Assembly: GCA_037178625.1 (NCBI GenBank) | Contig: JAWZXG010000028.1 | Location: 1-64,000, forward strand | Direction of reading: 5' to 3' | DNA length: 64,000 nucleotides | Origin: Skeletonema tropicum | Taxonomy: Eukaryota; Bacillariophyta; Thalassiosirophyceae; Thalassiosirales; Thalassiosiraceae | In this document: piece by piece, positions 39,921-49,600 of the stretch | Layout: the number at the start of each line of letters is the position of its first letter | How positions within the stretch are numbered: the stretch's first letter is position 1 | Made by a program: the position numbers and the translations under genes | The notes under the pieces: model-generated | The model's database searches: none | Told to the model about the DNA's origin: nothing | The model's input: only the letters and a program-made list of their open reading frames with translations

Positions 39921-42758
39921 ATGTCCGGTCGAATTGTGAAGTTCCTGATGAAAGCTGAAGAAGCAAAGCGGAAAGAGGAGGACGACGAAGCAGCTTCGTT
40001 CATACGCCAAAAGACTAAAACGCGTGCAAAATCAGCAGAACGGACGCCAAAGGAGGATAACAAATGGGAAATGGACAAATACCTTGTCGAAGATGCAATG
40101 AAGCGAGGTGGCAAGACACCAAGGGAGATTGTTGAGGAGAGGAAAAGGCAAGAATTAGTTGAGCAGGCAATCGAACAGGAGATGGACGAATACCTTGTTA
40201 AAGATGTAAAGAAGAAGCGAGGTGGCTTCTTTAGCAAGAAAGCAAAAGAAGCGAAGCGGAAGGAGGACAAAACAGCCTTGTTAAAATGTCTTGACAATGT
40301 CATTGAAGAATCAGTAAAAGAGACTCATACGACTACAGAATTAGCAGAACCGCTAGAGATTGAAGAGGATAAGAAAGTTCCGAGCGAACGGGAAATGAAC
40401 GAACAGTTTATCAAAGATGCAATGAAGCAAGGTGCCAAGACACCAGCGGAGATTGCTCTACACCTCCTGAAGATTGATGAGGAGAGGAAAACTCAAGAAT
40501 TAGTTGAGCAGGCACTGAAAGTCTGCAAGTCGCCCAAGGAAATCGCAGACTATTTGTTGAAGGCAACAAATGAGAATCAGAGAGAAGATGAGGCTGTCAA
40601 AGAGCAGGAGAGTTCAAAAGAACTTGTTAGTGATGCGCCCAAACAGGAAGTAATAAGGCCTGGTGTAGCTGAGAATTCGTTGACGAAGTCTGGGAAGGAT
40701 AAGGGAAGCCAAGCACGACCAAAGAGAAGTTCAATTTTGAAGAGATCTTTTGATCCTCCTGTCGAATCTTTGGAATGTCACCTCCCTGATGATGGAGAGA
40801 TGTCTACAACTTCCACAGTCACTAATCACTTGAAGAGCATTCGAAGTATTGGTAGTGCAATGAGCAGTGAATGCAGCATTATGACTGAAATAGTGAAGAT
40901 AGATGAGGACATGGACAATTCTCCACGTGCAGTCTCGCAGAACAAGGAAATTAAGTCACCAACCAGGACAGTATCCTTTGCCGAGGGAACAAAAGAGACA
41001 TCGGAGTGCAAATATGAAAAACAAGACTCTTCAAAAATGGCAGCTACAGATGAGACTTCTAAGAATGTCTTTTCGGCCAAGAAGGATGTTAAAGAGGGAC
41101 AGCTCGATGTATCTCAATCTCCCATTAATAATCCAGATGATTCACCTTGTTCTTTGGGCGTTAAGTTGATATCAGAGGAGTCAAATGAGGAAAGCCAAGA
41201 AATTACTCTTGATGTTTTTTACGCAGGATATATTAAAGAATCTCATTCTACGTCTGATGACAGTTCAGTTAGGGATGTCGTTGAAGAGGACGACAAAGAA
41301 GGTCAGAAGAACAGTAACTGCGTAGGCGAGGTTGATGAAGGCGAAGACTCCATCAACGAGGCTGGGGAAGGTGAAGAGGAAGGCATAGAAGGTCAGAAAG
41401 ACGGTAGCTTCATCGGTGAGGATGAGAAAGGCGAACACTCCATCAGCGAGGTTGAGGAAGGTGGAGAGAAAGGTGAAGAGGAAGACAAAGAAGGTCAGAA
41501 GAACAACAGTAACTGCACTGGCGAGGTTGAGAGAGGCAAAGACTCCATCAGCGAGGTTGAGGAGTGTGAAGTGGTATATGATGAAAGTGACTCCAAATCT
41601 GATGAGCAGGATGAAGCAGCTAAGAGGGCTGATCCACTAAACAGCAAACTGAATGGAATCCTGACTTTCAAAAAGAAGTCATTGCCAAAGAAAGTTTTGA
41701 ATCGAAAGGCATCGAAGAATTCATCCAAGAAGATTGCGAGGCACGAGGCAAAGAGCTTTGACTCCTCTGGAGCAACGCAGTCATGTTCTTCTAATAAGAG
41801 CATTCCATTGGAAAAAACAAGTGTCAAAAAGAAGTCATTGCCAAAGAAAGTTTTGAATCGAAAGGCATCGAAGAATTCATCCAAGAAGATTGCGAAGCAC
41901 GAGGCGAAGAGCTCTGACTCCTCTGGAGCAACGCAGTCATGTTCTTCTAATGAGAGCATTCGATTGGAAAAAACAAGTGTCAAAAAGAAGTCATTGCCAA
42001 AGAAAGTCTTGAATCGAAAGGCATCGAAGAATGCATCCAAGAAGATTGCGAAGCACAAGGCGAAGAGCTCTGACTCCTCTGGAGCAACACAGTCATGTTC
42101 TTCTAATGAGAGCATTCCAGTGGAGAAAAAAACTGTCAAAAAGAAGATTGTTGAGTTTAACCTCGAAGATGGTCCTGATAGACCAATTACAACTATCAGT
42201 ATTCCAGAAAAAGATCCGGCTATTTATGATGAAGTGACTCTACCATCTGTTCTGCGCAAGAAACCGAAACCAAAAAAGTTGAAAGCTGAGCCTCTGGAGG
42301 AATGGTTGTCGGACATGTCCATCCTAGATGATGATGATGATAGAACAGGAGTTTACTCTGAATATTCTGCTGCAACTACTCAATACACGTTAGATCCATA
42401 TGCTGTTATGGATGAGGATCAAGAAGGATGCACATGCTTAGCAAACGAAGTAAAAGACTACACGGCTGAAATCGGCTTGATTGCGTGTGAGGTTCTTGAC
42501 TACTGTTCCGCAAAAGCCCGAAAAGCTTCCACCCTGTTAGGTTTCGACTCTGAGGCACTTTCAAAAGGTATAAAAGCGACGCAGGCGGAGGTAACGGATG
42601 TGGAGAGGAAGAAGAAGGAGAAGAAGACGATAGTTGACGACGATGATACGGATAATATTGAGATCTGCCTTGCAAAACCCCGTCAAAATGACTCGAAGCA
42701 AAAGAAGCCAAGGTTCAGCCGCTTTGGCTTGAGGAACTCTTCTCGTCGTGAAATTTGA
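39921..42758 (+). CDS. Highly charged repeat protein, hypothetical
   Basis: 945 residues, single exon, from ATG at 39921. The first 230 residues repeat a unit of about 60 residues built on EMDKYLVEDAMKRGGKTP and KTPAEIALHLLK/SPKEIADYLLK, a basic helical motif. Residues 440-560 are acidic with repeats of EGQKxxSxxGEVxEGExSI. Three 52-residue copies beginning KKKSLPKKVLNRKASKNSSK follow. The end has a DYTAEIGLIACEVLDYCSAK helix and a basic tail. No membrane segment or enzyme domain. The KxPxEIAxYLL motif also occurs in the protein at 35080-36331, so the two may be relatives. Confidence 0.7.
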   Translation: MSGRIVKFLMKAEEAKRKEEDDEAASFIRQKTKTRAKSAERTPKEDNKWEMDKYLVEDAMKRGGKTPREIVEERKRQELVEQAIEQEMDEYLVKDVKKKRGGFFSKKAKEAKRKEDKTALLKCLDNVIEESVKETHTTTELAEPLEIEEDKKVPSEREMNEQFIKDAMKQGAKTPAEIALHLLKIDEERKTQELVEQALKVCKSPKEIADYLLKATNENQREDEAVKEQESSKELVSDAPKQEVIRPGVAENSLTKSGKDKGSQARPKRSSILKRSFDPPVESLECHLPDDGEMSTTSTVTNHLKSIRSIGSAMSSECSIMTEIVKIDEDMDNSPRAVSQNKEIKSPTRTVSFAEGTKETSECKYEKQDSSKMAATDETSKNVFSAKKDVKEGQLDVSQSPINNPDDSPCSLGVKLISEESNEESQEITLDVFYAGYIKESHSTSDDSSVRDVVEEDDKEGQKNSNCVGEVDEGEDSINEAGEGEEEGIEGQKDGSFIGEDEKGEHSISEVEEGGEKGEEEDKEGQKNNSNCTGEVERGKDSISEVEECEVVYDESDSKSDEQDEAAKRADPLNSKLNGILTFKKKSLPKKVLNRKASKNSSKKIARHEAKSFDSSGATQSCSSNKSIPLEKTSVKKKSLPKKVLNRKASKNSSKKIAKHEAKSSDSSGATQSCSSNESIRLEKTSVKKKSLPKKVLNRKASKNASKKIAKHKAKSSDSSGATQSCSSNESIPVEKKTVKKKIVEFNLEDGPDRPITTISIPEKDPAIYDEVTLPSVLRKKPKPKKLKAEPLEEWLSDMSILDDDDDRTGVYSEYSAATTQYTLDPYAVMDEDQEGCTCLANEVKDYTAEIGLIACEVLDYCSAKARKASTLLGFDSEALSKGIKATQAEVTDVERKKKEKKTIVDDDDTDNIEICLAKPRQNDSKQKKPRFSRFGLRNSSRREI
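41670..42137 (+). repeat. Three tandem 156-bp coding repeats
   Basis: Units start at 41670, 41826 and 41982, in frame (52 codons each), within the charged repeat protein. They differ by a few substitutions only, which indicates recent expansion or homogenisation. Confidence 0.95.
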
Positions 42759-42859
42759 AGTTCTTTGTTGAGTTGGGAATGTACAAAAGTGAAAGTGAAT
42801 TCACGTCACCATAGATCGCAACCAATATTTAGCACGAGTTAAGTATTGTATTCAAGCAT

Positions 42860-44506
42860 CTAGTGAGAGCTTGAGATGAGCGCTTGAATCGCACCCTTTA
42901 GACGTTTGATCTCTTCTGCTTGCTTCTGAACTTCTTCACGAGACCGCTTCAACTCTCGTTGACACGAAACCAGATCATCTGGCACGTCGTCTTTGGTTTG
43001 TGCTGACTGAGAAGACGCGTCAATATTTTGTTCGCCAGCGTTAATATCGCTAGTCACTGTTGTCGGTTGAACGTCATGTCGTCCCGTACAATGAATGCTG
43101 GGAGTAGACAGACCAGTCTGGTGTTTCGCACATGGAGAGACTGTCGCTGGCAGCGCGTACCGCTTATGTGGACAATCATTACTATCGCCACGAAGACAAG
43201 TTTGACACACGCCGCAGTGAAACAGCTTCTTGAGTGTTGTAGCCCGGCATTCACAGCACTTAAAGTCGCCAAATGGAACCTCTTGCAATGGTGGTATGTG
43301 ACACCCGAGATGGAAGCTTTTATCACAATGATCGCAGCAGATTAATGATCCGCCTGTGAAACAAATATAACACTCATCCGAGTTATTATGAACTTCGCCT
43401 AACTTTGCTCCATTCTCAAGCCATACAAGTTCACATCCTTCTGTTGAAGTAGGAGTGTTATGCCGAGATCTTCTACCTTTGTATGCCAAACATTTATGTG
43501 CCGTACACCTGAGACTGCTAATTGCGTTCAATACGCCACATTGATGGCATTTCCAGGCCACGTCGTTGCTCTCACCTGTTGTTGCAGTTGTACTGCGATG
43601 TGTTTTTGGACTGACTTTCTCTTCTGTTGCATGCGATGCTTTAGAAGCAGTGGATCTTGTAGCTTTCGCCCGTCTCTTTTGATTTGCTCCAGACCGTCTC
43701 TTCTGCTTTTTCTGGTAATCGTCCAGATATTTCCTGTTTCTTTCCGCCTTGGCTTCCAACTTTGCTCTCTCCCTACTACTGAGGTTATAATATTGTACAG
43801 ACTTTGAAAAAGATAATAACTCTGTAATGTGAGAGAAAGATAGCAAATGCGTGACAGATAGAGGAGCATTCATTCTTACGATTTGGTCGCGTGACAATCC
43901 TTTGCCCTTCATTGCTGTGTTGAACAAGTTCCATGCGGATCGAGGCCGCCGAAAGAGGACTTCGGCATAAGATTCTTCGTTGCAAGAGTCTTCATCACTG
44001 TCACTGGTCAACAGCGAATACAATGGAATTTTAGCAGCTGCGGTTTTCGCTACCGAATCTTGTTGCTTCAAGTCTTCGTCACCTTTAGGTTGCTCCTCTT
44101 TCTGCGATTGTTGATCGTTAATACGACCATCGTCGTCTGTTTCCTCGCCTTTCAGCTGCTCCTGTGAAGCAATACATAATTTTTTAGATACCATATCGAC
44201 TGGAGTATCTTTCGTGTCATCAGCATCATCTTCCAATTTTACACCATTTTGCACATTCATGGTCTCTGCAGAGTCGGAAGCGGCAGCTCTATGCTTCTGT
44301 GCTCGATGATGCATAAGCTTGGCAGGGGTAGCTTCATCATTACCTTTCCCTTGTGACGAATCATCATCACCTACGCTCTTCCTTCGCTCTTCTTTCAAGT
44401 AGGTTGCACCTCTGACAGCGTTTACTGACGAATCAGAAGAGGAATCATCGTCGCTTACAACTTCATCGCCTTGTTCGGATTTGATAGGTGGTGCTAGAGA
44501 TGACAT
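42860..44506 (-). CDS. PHD-finger / HMG-box-like nuclear protein
   Basis: 548 codons open. A 78-bp segment at 43879-43802 has GTAAGA and CAAAG ends and is probably an intron (522 residues when removed). Order: acidic Ser/Asp/Glu-rich N-terminus; [20 protein letters not shown]...[20 protein letters not shown], a shortened HMG box; a basic Lys/Arg stretch; [17 protein letters not shown], a RanBP2-like zinc finger; a PHD finger, [20 protein letters not shown] then HLGC...CCEC (Cys4-His-Cys3); and a C-terminal coiled coil. PHD fingers read histone tails and HMG boxes bind DNA, so a chromatin role is likely. Confidence 0.85.
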   Translation of the reverse strand: MSSLAPPIKSEQGDEVVSDDDSSSDSSVNAVRGATYLKEERRKSVGDDDSSQGKGNDEATPAKLMHHRAQKHRAAASDSAETMNVQNGVKLEDDADDTKDTPVDMVSKKLCIASQEQLKGEETDDDGRINDQQSQKEEQPKGDEDLKQQDSVAKTAAAKIPLYSLLTSDSDEDSCNEESYAEVLFRRPRSAWNLFNTAMKGKGLSRDQIVRMNAPLSVTHLLSFSHITELLSFSKSVQYYNLSSRERAKLEAKAERNRKYLDDYQKKQKRRSGANQKRRAKATRSTASKASHATEEKVSPKTHRSTTATTGESNDVAWKCHQCGVLNAISSLRCTAHKCLAYKGRRSRHNTPTSTEGCELVWLENGAKLGEVHNNSDECYICFTGGSLICCDHCDKSFHLGCHIPPLQEVPFGDFKCCECRATTLKKLFHCGVCQTCLRGDSNDCPHKRYALPATVSPCAKHQTGLSTPSIHCTGRHDVQPTTVTSDINAGEQNIDASSQSAQTKDDVPDDLVSCQRELKRSREEVQKQAEEIKRLKGAIQALISSSH

Positions 44507-44764
44507 GGCTTACTGGTCTTTGCTACCTGCTGCGCTGCTGTAGTAATAATGTAGCTTTGCTCATTGTGATGTTTCCTTTCTTTTCCGCCAAAAAGCTCTT
44601 TGGTGCGTGCGCTTTTAACGTAGGAATTAATATCATCTATGGAGGGAACAGTCGAGCTTCATCAAAATGAGCCAATGTCAGTGCATAATAATGCTGGCAT
44701 CGAAATAGGAGTGTAGGAGTAATAAATAATACACTATTAATCCTAACCCTAAGAAATCCAAATC

Positions 44765-45655
44765 ATGGAGTACTACAGAGGTGAAGATGTTGATGCCGAT
44801 GCCGATGAGAATGACATAAATGTGTACAGAGGAGGGCGAGCTCCTCTCCATGTCACTCATGTTCGCATTGATAAATCTGTCGACGTGATCGAGGATCAGG
44901 CGTTCCTTAATTGTGAGAATTTGGTGAAGGTCGAAACTCACAATGGGATCAGAAAAGTTGGGAGGATGGCGTTCAAAAATTGTTGCTCTTTACGTTGGCT
45001 AAATTTCGAGTCTGCAGTGGAAATCGGCGCATTTGCATTTAGTTATTGTAGTCATCTTGCGTCTGTGGAGTTCGGTGACAACCTTGATACATTAGATATG
45101 TATGCATTTGAACGATGCACCTCTTTAAAGCACATCAAGCTACCATCTGTCATTGCCATTCAAGAGGGAACATTCAATCGCTGCGTCAATGTAAAAAATA
45201 TTGAGTTTTCGGAACGACTTGAAGAAATAAACATCGCAGCACATACATTCTACAATTGTTCGCGCCTTCAACGCATCGCCATCCCACTGAAAAGAGATCT
45301 GTTTGCATATAATTTTGTAAGGATGAAGTACTGTCAGTTCGACAATTGTGAGCAATTATCTTCAGTTGAACTTGTCGGAGGGATACGTAAGACTGTTGCA
45401 TCATTGCACATGGAGAGTTGGAAGACTGAAATGCACGAAGGAATCAAAGGCATCAATCAAGTTCTCCCCACTATACCTGCCGTTGAAAAGACAGATGAAA
45501 TAAGTCTATGGATGGGATGGCTCATTAACAAATTCGATCATTACAAGGCTGAGCACTGCAGGTATGTGAACGATGCCACAGCTCTACTTGAACTTGCTCT
45601 CTGGAAGGCTGCACTTGGCGAAACAGAAAAGAACTGTGCGGAGGGTAAAGATTAA
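44765..45655 (+). CDS. BspA-type leucine-rich-repeat protein
   Basis: 296 residues. After an acidic start (EYYRGEDVDADADENDINV) come about six LRR_5 repeats of roughly 23 residues with the AFxNCxxLxxV core: VIEDQAFLNCENLVKVE, KVGRMAFKNCCSLRWLN, EIGAFAFSYCSHLASVE, TLDMYAFERCTSLKHIK, AIQEGTFNRCVNVKNIE, NIAAHTFYNCSRLQRIA. The C-terminal 90 residues are helical with several Trp. It has no signal peptide. This family is greatly expanded in diatoms and its function is unknown. A truncated relative lies at 1604-1811. Confidence 0.85.
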   Translation: MEYYRGEDVDADADENDINVYRGGRAPLHVTHVRIDKSVDVIEDQAFLNCENLVKVETHNGIRKVGRMAFKNCCSLRWLNFESAVEIGAFAFSYCSHLASVEFGDNLDTLDMYAFERCTSLKHIKLPSVIAIQEGTFNRCVNVKNIEFSERLEEINIAAHTFYNCSRLQRIAIPLKRDLFAYNFVRMKYCQFDNCEQLSSVELVGGIRKTVASLHMESWKTEMHEGIKGINQVLPTIPAVEKTDEISLWMGWLINKFDHYKAEHCRYVNDATALLELALWKAALGETEKNCAEGKD

Positions 45656-46048
45656 ATGCGGTGCTGATATTGTGGTCAAGAATGTACTTCCTTTTCTGAA
45701 ATTGGAGTGAGTGCCCGTTCTGTAACTCTGTTCCAGTGGAGTACAAAATTAGAGCTATGTAATGGATGACATAGGTTTCGAAAATGATAGTATTAGAATT
45801 TGAATGGCATTTCTATGGCATATCTCAATCAACTCTTTACTCTTGTAGGGTGCAGTGACGATAAAGAACATCCAATTCTTCTCAAATGGCAAAAATATTC
45901 AATGATAACAGTGCAAGTTGCTTGTTTGTGCTAGGCTTAGCGCGTAACAAAACGTATTGCAACTTCTCTGAGCCATGACCGCATGAAAGGGCGAACATTT
46001 GCCAAGGTCGCATTGCCGTATTGTAAAAAAGTGAAGGCCTCATGTGAT
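45656..46048. other. Intergenic
   Basis: Between convergent genes. I see no frame, repeat or RNA gene. Confidence 0.5.
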
Positions 46049-46786
46049 TCAATTTTCAGTAGAGTAATTCACCATATCTTGCATGTCTATCAAGCCTAGC
46101 TCCAAGCCAACCTCATAAAAGGAAGTAACTGAAAACTCTCTAATCTCATCAGTCGCATGGGCCACTGTTACTTCGCCAGATATTTGCTTCAAGGCTGATT
46201 TCGTAACTTCTTGCAAGAGGGCATATTGCTTGTACCAATCCGCCAATGGGTCTTCTCCTAGTGTTTTTCGTTTTGCATTTTTTCTTGCAATTGTATTGTC
46301 TATTGCCTCGGTCAGTTGAGCTATATTTGTATCCATTTCGCCACCACTTTTTGCTTGTTTACCGTACGATGTATCATTTAATATTTCAACCAGCTGCGAG
46401 TATGTCAACTCGTAAAGCACATCATGTCTATCTGCCAATATTGTATGTTGTGGATCGATATGTTCATCGAGGCAAACCAAACATCGCTTGATACCTAAAT
46501 TACTCGCAACATATCTTGTAATGGCACTGATACCCTTCTCTGTTAGTGGATCACCTTGTGTGATTAGAATGATGGGCTTCGTAATATTTCGTTCATTCCA
46601 GCTGCGTTTGAGATTGTTTGTAATTTGATTTGCAACTATCGATGGATCGCGTGTGTCAGAAGTGTGCCCTTCGATGAGCAGCGGGTGAAAAGATGATAAT
46701 GTTGACTGGACCGAGAGGACAGATCGTAGTATTTTGATTGGCTGCATCAACATCTTATCTGCTTCTTTATTGACTTCCACCTCCAT
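46049..46786 (-). CDS. Hypothetical protein, possible Rossmann-like fold
   Basis: 245 residues, single exon from ATG at 46786. Alternating strands and helices are suggested by HPLLIEGHTSD, KPIILITQGDP, GIKRCLVCLDEH and DVLYELTYSQLVEIL, which resembles a nucleotide-binding or phosphosugar-type alpha/beta fold. There is no P-loop or clear glycine-rich turn. The C-terminal third is helical and Lys/Ala-rich. No signal peptide or membrane segment. No family recognised; codon use and length look genuine. Confidence 0.6.
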   Translation of the reverse strand: MEVEVNKEADKMLMQPIKILRSVLSVQSTLSSFHPLLIEGHTSDTRDPSIVANQITNNLKRSWNERNITKPIILITQGDPLTEKGISAITRYVASNLGIKRCLVCLDEHIDPQHTILADRHDVLYELTYSQLVEILNDTSYGKQAKSGGEMDTNIAQLTEAIDNTIARKNAKRKTLGEDPLADWYKQYALLQEVTKSALKQISGEVTVAHATDEIREFSVTSFYEVGLELGLIDMQDMVNYSTEN

Positions 46787-47037
46787 GCTGTGACTATGCT
46801 CATGGAAGTTAATACATCATACATAAATAATAAACATCATCGTCAGCGTCAACTCTGAAAGTCGACTTACTTCGCCCTTCGCCCTCAAAAAGTCCGCGAA
46901 GCGCGAAGCGGTGGGTGCAGAAAGCAGCACGGTGGATTCGCCTTAGCATTTGTGATCGCTAACTATCGCTAACCCTGAAATCCAAAAATCTGATGAGAAG
47001 CACCATGTCGATCGTAGCTTCCGTCAACTTGTTACTA

Positions 47038-48303
47038 CTAGCCTCGCTGACGCTCGTCTAGCCGCTGCGCGGGTTTTCTAAATAAGAGAGGAGGCACCGG
47101 CTATCTACTACGATATTGATTGTGTCTACTTATATACATAGCAGTATTCAAATAGTACGTTATGTAACACTTTAATAATTATGTAATAAAGGTTGTAGGT
47201 ACATTGCCTTCTACGAATGGGGGGGCAAGGGGGGGTGTCCCCCCCTGAACATTCAAATCTAAGGCAATCAAAGAAAGAGTCAATCGAAAACTCTAAACAC
47301 GGGGGGCAAGGGGGGGTGTCCCCCCTGAACAATCAAATCTAAGCCAATCAAAGAAAGAGTCAATGGAAAATTCTAAACACGGGGGGGCAAGGGGGGGTGC
47401 CCCCCCCTGAACATTCAAATCTAAGGCAATCAAAGAAAGAGTCAATCGAAAACTCTAAAAACGGGGGGGGGCAAGGGGTCAAATCAAGCCAATCAAAGAA
47501 AGAGTCGATCGAAAATGCCCGTGAAGGCCAAAGGACACGCCAAAGGGCCCGGACAGAACGACAGAACTACCGACCGAACGACCGACAGAACGAACGACAG
47601 AACGAACGAGAAAATGCCCGTGAAGGCCAAAGGACACGCCAAAGGGCCCGGACAGAACGACAGAACGACAGAACGACAGAACGACAGAACGACCGACCGA
47701 CCGACCGAACGACCGAACGACTTAGCTCCTCTCATTATTTAGATGTAATAAAGGTTGTACATTGCCTTCTACGAATGGGGGGGCAAGGGGGGGTGTCCCC
47801 CCCTGAACATTCAAATCTAAGGCAATCAAAGAAAGAGTCAATCGAAAACTCTAAACACGGGGGGGGCAAGGGGGGGTGTCCCCCCTGAACAATCAAATCT
47901 AAGCCAATCAAAGAAAGAGTCAATCGAAAATTCTAAACACGGGGGGGGGCAGACACCCCGAACATTCAAATCTAAGGCAATTAAAGAAAGAGTCAATCGA
48001 AAACTCTAAAAACGGGGGGGGGGCAAGGGGTCAAATCAAGCCAATCAAAGAAAGAGTCGATCGAAAATGCCCGTGAAGGCCAAAGGACACGCCAAAGGGC
48101 CCGGACAGAACGACAGAACTACCGACCGAACGACCGACAGAACGAACGACAGAACGAACGAGAAAATGCCCGTGAAGGCCAAAGGACACGCCAAAGGGCC
48201 CGGACAGAACGACAGAACGACAGAACGACAGAACGACAGAACGACAGAACGACAGAACGACCGACCGAACGACCGAACGACTTAGCTCCTCTCATTATTT
48301 AGA
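47038..48303 (-). mobile_element. Helitron-like element, copy 1 (internally duplicated)
   Basis: Read on the minus strand it starts TCTAAATAATGAGAGGAG at 48303 and ends GACGAGCGTCAGCGAGGCTAG at 47038. The + strand flanks are A (47037) and T (48304). TC start, CTAG end, A|T target and no duplication are Helitron hallmarks. A copy of the 5' tip lies inverted near the 3' end, as in Helentron/DINE-type elements. Inside are minisatellites: about 70-bp units with GGGGGCAAGGGGGGGTGTCC and AAAGAAAGAGTCAATCGAAA, and 5-10-bp GACAGAACGAC/CGACC arrays. About 555 bp (47188-47743) is tandemly duplicated with the junction at ATGTAATAAAGG. No replicase or helicase frame. Confidence 0.85.
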
Positions 48304-48402
48304 TGTACTACAATCTATGCCATTATGCCGTTCCAACGCAAAAATGAAGACATAAGTGGCTGCATCATTCTTCGCCTCATATGATTTGGTACTAATTATC
48401 GA

Positions 48403-49600
48403 TTACCAAGGTTCGGCTTCAGCACAAAGAGTAACACCATGTGCCTCAAACATGTGAACACGGAGAGCCACATTAAGTAAGCGCTTCCTGCAATGAGAAC
48501 AAGTGCTGACAGGATACGATACGTTCACCTGCGCCGTTTCCTTGGCATCATTTCCGACTGCGCCATCGCCATTATCATCTGCAGCTGTAGATGGATCGAC
48601 TACCATCAGAGGTTGATGGAGAGCAACCTCCCCATTGATGTCTGTGACTGAAGATCTTTCGTCGACCTCGACAGTACCAATTTGTCTCTCGGCAACAGTG
48701 CTATTATCTATTTTGACATCTTCTGCTCTGGGATGCCGGTAAGCATATATATTAGGACGCTTTGACTCCTCTTCCAAATGCAAAACATTAGATTGTATGA
48801 ATTCGGCATTCTTCAAGTAATACTGAATTAAGACCTTCTTCTTGAGTTCCTTCCCGCGAGTAGCGCCCATCTGACACATCCATTGGTTCCAGATTGCATG
48901 GGCGCTTTAGATGTTTTGCTCGTCAAAACCGCCAAGAGTTCCCCACATAGTCAGCTGGTCAAGAAGATGGCCTATGAAGAGGAGATGACTTTTGGGGAAT
49001 GCAGGAAGTTTTGACTTCCACTCGGCAATCGGTACGTCTGTGACTAATAGCTTGACAATGAGATCGTTGAGCTTCTTAATGTTCGCTTCAAAGTCACTAA
49101 TTGTCTTGCCGGACTGCTTATTGATGGATTTGATTACTCGTTGGATTTTGAACCATGGAGACACAACTTCCTTCATTCGCAATGTGAAATTATTCAACTC
49201 TTCCTTCAGATCTTATTGTACGATGATTGGATCAAACTCTCGAACATGTCACTGTATATGACTTCACTATGATCCGCATAATTTATGTAATGGTTACCGA
49301 CCATTTGTGCTTCAAAGTAAGTTTGCCTGTCACAACCATTCTTCTTCAACACACTTCCTCAAACTTTCTTTTCGAATGACCACCATGACAAAATTGTATT
49401 GTTGGTAATGCTGAGCTGCTCCATGAGCATGACAGTGTAATCAGCAAGGTTGGAATTTTCTTTCGTGCTGTTGACCAGTTCCGCAAATTCAGTCTCCAAT
49501 TGCTGCTTAAGACGCTTTAACTCATCCTCGAGTTGCTGCTGCGTAGGGCGTAGTTGAGGATTCCGTCTTTCGCTTCATCTAACACACGCCTGCAACTAGA
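48403..49600 (-). pseudogene. Decayed gene of a probable repeat-encoded family
   Basis: From 49600 downward, coding-like pieces read QQQLEDELKRLKQQLETEFA, then NGCDRQTYFEAQMVGNHYIN, NNFTLRMKEVVSPWFKIQRV, MWGTLGGFDEQNI, a TAA stop at 48909-48907, and directly in the same frame SAHAIWNQWMCQMGATRGKE. The C-terminus has a C2H2-like finger (CSHCRKRLLNVALRVH..EAHG). There are further stops and shifts in the upstream part. I recall similar FDEQxIESAHAxWN sequences as multi-copy proteins in other eukaryotes, probably transposon-linked, but cannot name the family. The TAA stands where Glu is expected. Confidence 0.55.

Noticed and set aside
41495..42139. 214-codon minus-strand frame
   Set aside because: Antisense of the three 156-bp coding repeats; its repeats are a mirror of the real protein.
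47397..48285. Repeat-rich frames in Helitron copy 1 (NDRTTDRTTDRT patterns)
   Set aside because: Simple-sequence translation of minisatellites inside a mobile element; no codon constraint expected.
47200..48290. Possible CRISPR array
   Set aside because: Units are tandem without unique spacers and lie in a eukaryotic mobile element.
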